Origin: Microbacterium sp. YJN-G
GTDB taxonomy: Bacteria > Actinomycetota > Actinomycetes > Actinomycetales > Microbacteriaceae
Assembly: GCF_015040615.1 (NCBI RefSeq)
Contig: NZ_CP060402.1
Coordinates: 1,984,001 to 2,048,000 of the forward strand
Length of the DNA: 64,000 bases
Reading direction: 5' to 3'
In this document: piece after piece, positions 57,410-64,000 of the stretch
Layout: the number at the start of each line of letters is the position of its first letter
Numbering within the stretch: the first letter of the stretch is position 1
Position numbers and translations under genes: made by a program
Notes under the pieces: model-generated
What the model saw: the letters and a program-made list of their open reading frames with translations, nothing else
Databases searched by the model: none
Told to the model about the DNA's origin: nothing

Positions 57410-58099
57410 TTACGAAAGCGCTCGGTCGAGGGTCTGCCGCACCATCACCCGGCGCACGTCGTCGATGTGCGATGCCAGCTCCGGTGCCAGTTCGGCGGCG
57501 CGTCCGCGGGAGGCGGCGTCCGTGCGGCGCATGAGAGTGGACAGTGCGGACTCGATCAGGGCGACCTCGCGCTCGGCGTTCTGGCGCAGCGTGCGCAGGT
57601 GACGCGGTTCGATGCCGTGACGGGCGAGGGAGACGAGACCGGACAGCAGCGACGAGACCTGCTCGGTGTACGTCTCGGATGCGGTGATGAGTCCGGCGCT
57701 GATCGCGTCGTTGAGCAGCTGCGGGGTCGCACCGGTGCGCGAGAGCAGTTCGTCGCGACGATGGGTCCGTGCGGCCGGGGTGATCGAGCGCGGCACGATG
57801 TCGCTCCAGCCCTGCCCCTTCGCCTCGGCCTCGTCGAGCTGCTCGCGGATCACGCTCAGCGGAAGGTAGTGGTCGCGCTGCAGGATGAGCGCGGTGCGCA
57901 GGCGCTCGACGTCGGATGCCGAGAACTTGCGGTATCCCGACTCGGTGCGCGAGGGGGTGACGATCCCCTGCACCTCGAGGAAGCGCAGCTTGCTCGAGGT
58001 GAGCTGGGCGAATTCGGGGGTGAGACGTGCCAGAACCTGGCCGATGCTGAGAAGGCCCGTGGGCGCGGAGCGCTCCCGGGCGGCGCCGGCCGGCGCCAT
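57410..58099 (-). CDS. ftsR: MerR family regulator FtsR
   Basis: Regulator of 229 residues, homologous to Rv1828 and C. glutamicum FtsR (Cg1631), which activates ftsZ. It has a MerR helix-turn-helix (LLSIGQVLARLTPEFAQLTS, about 16-35, then KLRFLEVQGIVTPSRTESGYR) and VERLRTALILQRDHYLPLSVI, then a long helical effector region. ATG 58099 overlaps the FHA stop by one base (TGATG), so both are made together. An FtsR-type site upstream of ftsZ is therefore expected in the same window. Confidence 0.88.
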   Translation of the reverse strand: MAPAGAARERSAPTGLLSIGQVLARLTPEFAQLTSSKLRFLEVQGIVTPSRTESGYRKFSASDVERLRTALILQRDHYLPLSVIREQLDEAEAKGQGWSDIVPRSITPAARTHRRDELLSRTGATPQLLNDAISAGLITASETYTEQVSSLLSGLVSLARHGIEPRHLRTLRQNAEREVALIESALSTLMRRTDAASRGRAAELAPELASHIDDVRRVMVRQTLDRALS

Positions 58100-58581
58100 C
58101 AGTCGGTCGCCGTTGCGAGATCAGCCGGTGAGGCGAAGAAGTTCATGCGGAACTTGCCGATGCGCAGCTCGTAGCCGTTGGCCAGCTCGCTGCGGTCGAC
58201 CCGCTCGCCGTTCACATAGGTGCCGTTGAGCGACCGCTGGTCGATGATCTCGAAGACCGACCCCGTGCGGGTGATCTCGGCGTGACGGCGTGAGACGGTC
58301 ACGTCGTCGAAGAAGATGTCGGCCTCGGGGTGGCGGCCGACGGTCGTCACGTCGGCGTCGAGCAGGTAGCGCGCACCGGCCAGGGCCCCCGCACGCACGA
58401 GCAGCAGCGCGGAGCCGGCGGGCAGGGCCGAGATGGCCGAGCTCTCCGCCTCGGTGAGGTCCGCGCCGAAGGGCACGAAGGAGAGGTCGGATTCGTGGCC
58501 GAACGTCTGCGTCACGTCATGACGCAACTCGCCGTTGCGGTGGATCGCGCCTCCGGGGCCGATCGTGCTGTCGTCTGTCAC
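58099..58581 (-). CDS. garA: FHA-domain protein (GarA/OdhI family)
   Basis: Phosphothreonine-binding switch protein of 160 residues. OdhI/GarA bind and inhibit 2-oxoglutarate dehydrogenase until a Ser/Thr kinase phosphorylates an N-terminal threonine. The FHA domain here (about 75-150) has [20 protein letters not shown] and SLNGTYVNG intact. The N-terminal phosphoacceptor region reads [15 protein letters not shown] (Thr24, Thr26) instead of the usual ETTS motif. GTG 58581 has a GGAGGGAG site. A kinase candidate is encoded at 43531. It is the first gene of garA-ftsR. Confidence 0.85.
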   Translation of the reverse strand: MTDDSTIGPGGAIHRNGELRHDVTQTFGHESDLSFVPFGADLTEAESSAISALPAGSALLLVRAGALAGARYLLDADVTTVGRHPEADIFFDDVTVSRRHAEITRTGSVFEIIDQRSLNGTYVNGERVDRSELANGYELRIGKFRMNFFASPADLATATD

Positions 58582-58692
58582 GGGTCTCCCTCCTCCGGCC
58601 TTACAGCCTATCGGATGCGATCGGCCGCCCGGGAGGGGATTCGCGTCTTCTTTTCGGCATCCATCGGCCCTCTCGCGGGTGTGCGCAGACGA

Positions 58693-58698
58693 TAGGCT
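58693..58698 (+). promoter_or_regulatory. -10 element of lpdA
   Basis: TAGGCT lies 7 nt before ATG 58706, without a ribosome binding site; leaderless pattern and the basis for the chosen start. Confidence 0.45.
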
Positions 58699-58705
58699 TG
58701 ACGAC

Positions 58706-60103
58706 ATGCCACACTACGATGTCGTCATCCTCGGCGCGGGCCCTGGCGGCTACGTCGCCGCCGTCCGCAGCGCGCAGCTCGGCCTGTCCACCGCGATCAT
58801 CGAGGAGAAGTACTGGGGTGGTGTCTGCCTGAACGTGGGCTGCATCCCCTCCAAGGCTCTCCTGAAGAACGCCGAGCTGGCCCACACCCTCAAGCACAAG
58901 GCCGACTTCTTCGGCATCTCGGGTGAGTTCACGCTCGACTTCGGCAAGGCGTTCGACCGCTCGCGCGAGGTCGCGGACGGCCGCGTCAAGGGCATCCACT
59001 TCCTGATGAAGAAGAACAAGGTGACCGAGTACAACGGTCGCGGCACCTTCACCGGCCCGAAGGCGATCTCGGTCGCCAAGGCCGACGGCTCCACCGAAGA
59101 GGTGACCTTCGACAACGTCATCATCGCCACCGGTTCGAAGGTGCGCCTGCTCCCCGGCGTGCAGCTGAGCCAGAACGTCGTCACCTACGAGGAGCAGATC
59201 CTCACCCGTGAGCTGCCCGAGTCGATCGTCATCGTCGGCGCGGGCGCCATCGGCATGGAGTTCGCCTACGTGCTGTCGAACTACGGCGTGAAGGTGACCA
59301 TCATCGAGTTCCTCGACCGCGCGCTCCCCAACGAGGACGCCGACGTGTCGAAAGAGATCACCAAGCAGTACAAGAACTACGGCATCGACATCCTCACCTC
59401 CACCAAGGTCGAGACGATCGTCGACAACGGCTCGTCGGTCACCGTGACCTACACCGGCAAGGACGGCAACCAGGCCTCGATCGACGCAGGCAAGGTGCTC
59501 ATGTCGGTCGGCTTCGCCCCGAACATCGAGGGCTTCGGCCTGGACAAGACCGGCGTGAAGCTCACCGAGCGCGGCGCGATCGACATCGATGACCACATGC
59601 GCACCAACGTCGAGGGCATCTACGCGATCGGCGACGTGACCGCCAAGCTGCAGCTCGCCCACGTGGCCGAGGCGCAGGCCGTGGTCGCCGCCGAGACCAT
59701 CGGCAAGGCCGAGACCATGACGCTGGGCGACTACCGCATGATGCCGCGTGCCACGTTCTGCTCGCCGCAGGTGGCCTCGTTCGGCCTCACCGAGCAGCAG
59801 GCCAAGGACGAGGGGCGCGAGATCAAGGTCGCGACCTTCCCGTTCATGGCCAACGGCAAGGCGCACGGCCTGGGCGAGCCGGTCGGCTTCGTCAAGCTCA
59901 TCGCCGACGCCGAGCACCTCGAGCTCATCGGCGCGCACATGATCGGCCCCGACGTGTCGGAGCTGCTGCCCGAGCTGACGCTGGCTCAGAAGTGGGACCT
60001 CACCGCGCTCGAGCTGGCCCGCAACGTGCACACCCACCCGACGCTGTCGGAGGCGCTGCAAGAGGGCTTCCACGGCCTCGCAGGCCACATGATCAACTTC
60101 TGA
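58706..60103 (+). CDS. lpdA: Dihydrolipoyl dehydrogenase
   Basis: E3 of the pyruvate and 2-oxoglutarate dehydrogenase complexes, reoxidising dihydrolipoamide with NAD. The 465-residue flavoprotein has the FAD motif [15 protein letters not shown] (6-20), the redox disulfide [16 protein letters not shown] (Cys41 and Cys46), the NAD motif [15 protein letters not shown] and the C-terminal HTHPTLSEA (catalytic His444, Glu449). It is divergent from garA/ftsR; the FHA product acts on the complex that contains this enzyme in relatives, so the arrangement is functionally sensible. Confidence 0.97.
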   Translation: MPHYDVVILGAGPGGYVAAVRSAQLGLSTAIIEEKYWGGVCLNVGCIPSKALLKNAELAHTLKHKADFFGISGEFTLDFGKAFDRSREVADGRVKGIHFLMKKNKVTEYNGRGTFTGPKAISVAKADGSTEEVTFDNVIIATGSKVRLLPGVQLSQNVVTYEEQILTRELPESIVIVGAGAIGMEFAYVLSNYGVKVTIIEFLDRALPNEDADVSKEITKQYKNYGIDILTSTKVETIVDNGSSVTVTYTGKDGNQASIDAGKVLMSVGFAPNIEGFGLDKTGVKLTERGAIDIDDHMRTNVEGIYAIGDVTAKLQLAHVAEAQAVVAAETIGKAETMTLGDYRMMPRATFCSPQVASFGLTEQQAKDEGREIKVATFPFMANGKAHGLGEPVGFVKLIADAEHLELIGAHMIGPDVSELLPELTLAQKWDLTALELARNVHTHPTLSEALQEGFHGLAGHMINF

Positions 60104-60118
60104 TCCGAGAGGTTCACG

Positions 60119-60150
60119 GCAGGGCCCGGTCCGCGAGGACCGGGCCCTGC
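60119..60150 (+). terminator. Terminator of lpdA
   Basis: GCAGGGCCCGGTCC and its complement form a perfect 14-bp stem with a GCGA loop, 16 nt after the stop; also faces the convergent flavin hydroxylase gene. Confidence 0.85.
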
Positions 60151-60188
60151 GTCGTCTGCGTCGTCTTCAGTTGCCCAGGCCTGACGGC

Positions 60189-61295
60189 TCACAATCCGCC
60201 CATGGTGACCAGGCGCGCGGCGGCACCGCGCGCCGGCCGCGCTCCGAGCGAGCGGATCAGCGCCTCCCGCGCGACCTGCACGGGCGGGGAGGCGGGCGCG
60301 CCCATCGCCATGTAGAAGGCCGAGCGGCGCTGCGCGCGTGCCGCCCGGCGCGTCACGCGCCGGTGAAGGTCGCCGAGGTCGTCGTCGCCGCGCGCGAGGG
60401 CGTCCAGCAGCCGGGGTGCGAGCAGCACGGCATCCGACCAGCCGAGGTTCATGCCCTGCCCGCCGATCGGGCTGGTCTCGTGCGCGGCGTCGCCCAGCAG
60501 CACGACCCTCCCCCGCACGATGCGGTCGGCCCGGTGCTGCGACGCCGTGAATGACACGGGGGCGTCGCCGTCGGGGATGCGGATGGCGGTTCCCGTGCGC
60601 GCCAGGACGGTCTCGGTGAAAGACCGCGCCGTCACCGGCTCGCGATCGGTACGGCGGATGACCCAGCGGCGCCGGCCTCCGGGCAGCGGGAACGATTCGA
60701 CCAGGCCCGTCGGCTCGCAGTGGATGCACGCGACGAGTGGGCCACCGTCGTCGGAGATGTCGATCATCGCGTAGTGCGCCGGGTGTCCGCGCCGTGTCCA
60801 CCCGACCTCCTCGGCGGCCCGCAGGGCGCTGCGCACCCCGTCGGCGGCGATGAGGAAGGATGCCGGATGCTCGCCCCCGTCCGCGGTCACCGCCACCACG
60901 CCGTTCGCCGTGCGGCGGATGCCGGATACCGGGCCGCCCGTGCGGAGCTCACCGCCGAGTTCGTGCAGCCTGCCGCGCAGCAGCGCATCGGTGCGGGGCT
61001 GCGGCAGGGCGAGCACCGGCCGCGCGGCGCCGAACGGCACGGATGCCAGCATCCGCCCGCGCGCGTGCACCTCGCCGCGTTCGAGGGCGACGGCCTCTGC
61101 GCGCACGGCATCCTCGATCCCGGCCGCGCGCAGCGCCGCAAGGCCGGGCGGATGGATGCCGATGGCGCGGGTGCGCTCATCGGGGCCGGTGCGCGCCTCG
61201 CACAGGAGCACCTGCGCTCCCCCGCCGGCGAGCAGGCAGCCCAGCAGCAGGCCGACCGGCCCCGCCCCGGCGATGACCACGTCAGCCATGCGCAT
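60189..61295 (-). CDS. FAD-dependent aromatic hydroxylase, third gene of the polyketide operon
   Basis: Group A flavin monooxygenase of 368 residues. It has the FAD dinucleotide motif IAGAGPVGLLLG (8-19), the DG motif LIAADGVRSAL (148-158) and the GD motif VLLGDAAHETSPIGGQG (265-281), in the order of the p-hydroxybenzoate hydroxylase family. ATG 61295 has a GGGAGGA site and overlaps the methyltransferase by 14 nt; ATG 61289 is an alternative. By analogy to SrsC of Streptomyces it could hydroxylate an alkylresorcinol ring; the substrate is inferred only from the neighbours. Confidence 0.85.
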   Translation of the reverse strand: MRMADVVIAGAGPVGLLLGCLLAGGGAQVLLCEARTGPDERTRAIGIHPPGLAALRAAGIEDAVRAEAVALERGEVHARGRMLASVPFGAARPVLALPQPRTDALLRGRLHELGGELRTGGPVSGIRRTANGVVAVTADGGEHPASFLIAADGVRSALRAAEEVGWTRRGHPAHYAMIDISDDGGPLVACIHCEPTGLVESFPLPGGRRRWVIRRTDREPVTARSFTETVLARTGTAIRIPDGDAPVSFTASQHRADRIVRGRVVLLGDAAHETSPIGGQGMNLGWSDAVLLAPRLLDALARGDDDLGDLHRRVTRRAARAQRRSAFYMAMGAPASPPVQVAREALIRSLGARPARGAAARLVTMGGL

Positions 61296-62043
61296 CGCCG
61301 TCCTCCCTCCGGGCGGAGCCGGTCCGCGGCGCCTCCGCCCGCCGGGCGGTCAGCAGCAGCCGGAACGGCATCCGGCTCTCGACGCGCCAGCCCTCGCCGG
61401 CCGCGGCCGCCAGCTCCCCCGCCGTGTACGCCCGACGGATGCTGGTGAGCCCGTCCGGCCGGATGAACGACCCCGCCAGCAGGGTGCGCGCGAATGGCCA
61501 GGTCGCGGCGGCGAAGAGCGCGTAGGCGGCACGGCTGCGGGCGATGTCGCTGTGCAGCACGACCCCGCCGGGCGCGGTCAGGCGCAGCGAGTCGTCCAGC
61601 ACCGTGCGCAGCTCGCCGGAACTCAGGTGATGCAGCACGTGATTGGACAGCACCACGTCGAACACCGCCCCCTCGCGCACGAGGTCGGAGGTGGAGGCGC
61701 GCACCCACCGCACCGGCGACGACGCCTGCTGCGTCGACGCCCACCGGATCGCCCGCGCATCGACATCCAGCCCCGTGACCCGGGCATCGCAGCCATCGCG
61801 CTGCAGCCGTCGCGCCAGCGCCCGGGCGACGTCGCCGCCGCCGGTGCCGACGTCGAGCACGCGGAGCGTTCCGCGGCCCGCGAGCGGGCGGATCTCGCGC
61901 CGGTAGACGCCCCGCCACCCCGAGACGACGGCGTTGACCGCCGGGAACAGCGCGTAGGTGCGCTCCAGCATCCGCTCGTCGGCCGCCGGATCGTCCATCA
62001 GCTCGCGTGCGCGAGCCTCCCGCACGCTGAGATCAGGGCGCAT
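61282..62043 (-). CDS. Class I SAM-dependent methyltransferase of the polyketide operon
   Basis: Methyltransferase of 253 residues with the SAM motif I VLDVGTGGGDVARAL (62-76), an acidic post-I (GLDVDARAI) and motif DVVLSNHVLHHLSSGELR (about 129-146). No membrane segment is apparent, unlike SrsB of Streptomyces, which is an integral membrane isoprenylcysteine methyltransferase-like protein. Its start overlaps the type III polyketide synthase stop by 11 nt. The most likely substrate is the polyketide product of the first gene, but it could also be C- rather than O-methylated. Confidence 0.85.
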   Translation of the reverse strand: MRPDLSVREARARELMDDPAADERMLERTYALFPAVNAVVSGWRGVYRREIRPLAGRGTLRVLDVGTGGGDVARALARRLQRDGCDARVTGLDVDARAIRWASTQQASSPVRWVRASTSDLVREGAVFDVVLSNHVLHHLSSGELRTVLDDSLRLTAPGGVVLHSDIARSRAAYALFAAATWPFARTLLAGSFIRPDGLTSIRRAYTAGELAAAAGEGWRVESRMPFRLLLTARRAEAPRTGSARREDGDAHG

Positions 62044-63196
62044 CGGCGGTGTCGAGCACCGTCAGCAGTGCGCTCTCGGCGGTCAGCCCCGGCCCGAAGG
62101 CCATCGCGGCGACCCGGTCACCGGGGCGGGAATCGCCCTGCTCGAGGATGCTGCACAGCACGAACAGCACCGTCGCACTCGACATGTTCCCGAAGTCGCG
62201 CAGCACCTCACGGGCGGGCTGCAGCTGGTCGTCGCTGAGCCGCAGCCGCTCCTGCACCCGGTCGAGGATGCTGCGCCCGCCGGGGTGGATCGCCCAGTGC
62301 GCGACGGGTTCGCCGATGCGTTCCTCGTCGAAGGCCTCCGCGAGCTCGGGATCCGCCGACCACAGGGGGCGCAGCGCGGTCTGAATGGTCTCGCCGATGA
62401 TCTGCGGCACCGCGGTCGACAGCACCATCTCGAATCCGCCGTCGCCGATGGTCCACGCCATGTCCTTCTCGCCCTGCGGGGCGAGGGCGGTGTGGAACCG
62501 GTCGAGGGAGTACGCCGGGGCCGGCGTCGCGAGAGACCGCGCGGTGACCAGCCCCGCGGCCGCGCCGTCGGAGAACAGCGACGAGGCGATGATCGAATCG
62601 GGCTCCTCCGAGGAGCGCAGATGCAGGGTGCACAGCTCGACGCTCGCCACCAGGACGACCGCGTCGGGGTCTGCCAGGCAGAACTGACGCGCGGCGCGCA
62701 GCGCCGGCATGGCCGCGTAGCACCCCATGAATCCCAGGTGGTAGCGCTGCGCCGAGTCGGGGATGCCGAGGGCGCGGACGATCTCGTAGTCGGGGCCTGG
62801 CGCATGGAAGCCCGTGCAGGAGACCGTGACGACGTGGGTCACATCCGCGGGGGTCAGATCGGGATCGGCATCCAGAGCGCGGCGGGCCGCCTCGACGAAC
62901 AGCCGGTCGGCCTCGCGGATGTAGATCTCGTTGCGCGTCTTCGTGCCCGGCATCAGCAGTTCACCCGAGGCACGGTCGTGGAAGACCGGATCGTCGACCT
63001 CGACGGTCAGGTCGAGCTCGGTCAGCACGGTGTGCCGGGTCTGGACGCCCGCTCCGTCGAAGGAGGCCGTGACCAGCCGCTGGGCGAGGCGGCCCAGCCC
63101 CGGCTGGGCGGCGAAGACGTCCCGCACGGTCCGCTGCTCGAGGATGACGTCGGGTACGAGGGTCTGAAGGGAGCGGAGCTGCACGGTTCGGCTCAT
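62033..63196 (-). CDS. Type III polyketide synthase
   Basis: Chalcone/stilbene synthase-type homodimeric ketosynthase of 387 residues that extends an acyl-CoA with malonyl-CoA. The catalytic triad is present: Cys127 in VVTVSCTGFHAPGPD, His304 in WAIHPGGRS and Asn337 in DFGNMSSATVLF. FGPG at 367-370 matches the family's GFGPG. The protein starts at ATG 63196 (MSRTVQLRSL); a TTG at 63208 would add four residues. The product class is not fixed by sequence; an alkylresorcinol or pyrone is likeliest given the methyltransferase and hydroxylase. It is the first gene of the operon; a 106-bp gap separates it from the CYTH gene. Confidence 0.9.
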   Translation of the reverse strand: MSRTVQLRSLQTLVPDVILEQRTVRDVFAAQPGLGRLAQRLVTASFDGAGVQTRHTVLTELDLTVEVDDPVFHDRASGELLMPGTKTRNEIYIREADRLFVEAARRALDADPDLTPADVTHVVTVSCTGFHAPGPDYEIVRALGIPDSAQRYHLGFMGCYAAMPALRAARQFCLADPDAVVLVASVELCTLHLRSSEEPDSIIASSLFSDGAAAGLVTARSLATPAPAYSLDRFHTALAPQGEKDMAWTIGDGGFEMVLSTAVPQIIGETIQTALRPLWSADPELAEAFDEERIGEPVAHWAIHPGGRSILDRVQERLRLSDDQLQPAREVLRDFGNMSSATVLFVLCSILEQGDSRPGDRVAAMAFGPGLTAESALLTVLDTADAP

Positions 63197-63313
63197 GCGC
63201 AGACTCAATCACGCCGAGTGCTCCGGCGGAAGGGGGGTTGCGCTTGCGGGCGGTCGTCAGGATGGCGGATGCTGCCGGCGCGACAGTTCAGAGCGGCAGA
63301 TCAGGGCAGCGGC

Positions 63314-63946
63314 TCAGAGGCCGAGTGCGCGGGCGAGCTTCGAGCCCGACGACGGCGGGCGTCCTCCTGCGGCGAAGACGGCCTGCTCGACCGCCTCGAA
63401 GAAGGCGGCACGTCCGGTCTCGTCGGCGGGTGCCGCCGGGCCCAGCTCCATCTCCCACTCCCGCCAGACGCGTTCTGCACCCGAGCGCAGGTCGGTGGCG
63501 CGCACCCGGTCATCGACGAACTCGGCGAGCACGCCGTCCGCCGACTTCAGGAAGTACGCGGTGCGGGAGTTCTCGATGCGGGCGATCGGATGCAGCTCAT
63601 CCGAGGTCCACTGCGCGAGGGTCTCGGCCACGGCATCCGGAATCCTGCCGTCTTCGTCGAGCGGCCAGCCGAGCTCGAGCCGGCCGTCGCCCTGCCGCGG
63701 CCCCTTGATGTGCCAGCCGGCGTCGGGCCCGCCGGTGCGGCGGCGCAGCGCGACGCCGTTGCGGGCCAGCGCGGCATCCGCGGTGTCGAGGTAGCGGGCG
63801 TCCAGTTCTCGCTGCTCGCCCTCGCTCACCGAGAGCACGCCGGGGACGCCGGTCAAGTCGGGCAGGGCGGTGTCGGCGTCGGCGTCGTACTTGCGCTCGA
63901 TCTCGAAGGTGCGCTGCGGCTCACCGGTCTCGGGTGCGGTCGCCAC
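63314..63946 (-). CDS. CYTH domain protein (triphosphate tunnel enzyme type)
   Basis: Triphosphate tunnel family protein of 210 residues. The hallmark EIERKYDA (about 15-22) is followed by alternating basic and acidic strands including LDARYLDT, GVALRRRTGG, WHIKGPRQG, RIENSRTAYF and WREWEMELG, which line the tunnel. Members hydrolyse inorganic triphosphate or thiamine triphosphate or bind organic phosphates; no CHAD domain follows. GTG 63946 lies 4 nt after the stop of the preceding gene. The product's substrate is unknown. Confidence 0.85.
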   Translation of the reverse strand: MATAPETGEPQRTFEIERKYDADADTALPDLTGVPGVLSVSEGEQRELDARYLDTADAALARNGVALRRRTGGPDAGWHIKGPRQGDGRLELGWPLDEDGRIPDAVAETLAQWTSDELHPIARIENSRTAYFLKSADGVLAEFVDDRVRATDLRSGAERVWREWEMELGPAAPADETGRAAFFEAVEQAVFAAGGRPPSSGSKLARALGL

Positions 63947-63950
63947 GGAC

Positions 63951-64000
63951 TCAGTCGTCGCGGTTCTGATCGGCGCTGGGCGAGATGTCGTCCTCGGACT
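63951..64000 (-). CDS. C-terminal end of an unidentified gene
   Basis: The last 16 codons of a reading frame that enters from beyond the window end with the acidic tail SEDDISPSADQNRDD and TGA at 63951. It is 4 nt ahead of the CYTH gene, so the two are probably co-transcribed. Too short to identify. Confidence 0.4.
   Translation of the reverse strand, partial: SEDDISPSADQNRDD

Overview
The window is high-GC, almost fully coding DNA from an actinobacterium, most likely Microbacterium or a close relative in the Microbacteriaceae. The evidence is an actinobacterial cta/qcr respiratory block (two-heme QcrC, small CtaF), an mraZ-to-divIVA division cluster with SepF and without FtsA or Ddl, an FHA gene followed by two MerR genes (the garA/Rv1828/Rv1830 order of mycobacteria, odhI/ftsR in corynebacteria), and a PASTA-kinase locus next to an Rv2175c homologue. 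The gene neighbourhoods resemble those of the M. tuberculosis Rv2150-Rv2204 region. Assignments rest on recognised motifs; no database search was run.

Region by region. Bases 1-10.5 kb: the start of trpD, then the terminal respiratory chain: ctaE-qcrCAB forward and ctaC-ctaD-ctaF reverse, meeting around a rhodanese gene and a broken gene for a secreted PQQ-repeat-like protein. 10.5-24.2 kb: housekeeping genes (Fe-S insertion protein, M20 peptidase, DUF3043, pyrD, nrdR, hisD, an Ala/Asp-rich membrane protein, dnaE, Nudix, GNAT, RluA-type pseudouridine synthase, lspA, divIVA). 24.3-39.9 kb, all reverse: the division and wall cluster, read from mraZ through rsmH, ftsL-like, ftsI, murF, mraY, murD, ftsW, murG, murC, ftsQ, ftsZ, yggS, sepF, yggT to divIVA, mostly with 4-nt overlaps. 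In front of mraZ lie three MraZ-type boxes with a 10-bp period, and a second array points the other way.

40-49.6 kb: DUF3040 protein, polyprenyl synthase, Rv2175c-type DNA-binding protein, a LysM wall hydrolase candidate, PASTA kinase, class II DAHP synthase, acyltransferase and acyl-CoA ligase. 49.7-60.1 kb: peptide deformylase, a 692-residue protein with a disordered N-terminal half and a ParA/MinD-type ATPase, pyruvate carboxylase, a second ParA, two MerR regulators, a GarA/OdhI-type FHA protein and dihydrolipoyl dehydrogenase. 60.2-64 kb: a translationally coupled type III polyketide synthase, methyltransferase and flavin hydroxylase operon, then a CYTH protein and the tail of another gene.

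Two themes connect the regions. A kinase (pknL-like), two of its likely phosphorylation-linked partners (the Rv2175c and FHA homologues), an FtsR-like regulator and its expected target ftsZ all lie in this window, so wall growth, division and central carbon flux may be coupled here. Many start codons also sit 6-8 nt after a TANNNT element with no ribosome binding site, which points to frequent leaderless transcription. There are no tRNA, rRNA, CRISPR or insertion-sequence features that I could see, and no gene-free stretch above about 300 bases.
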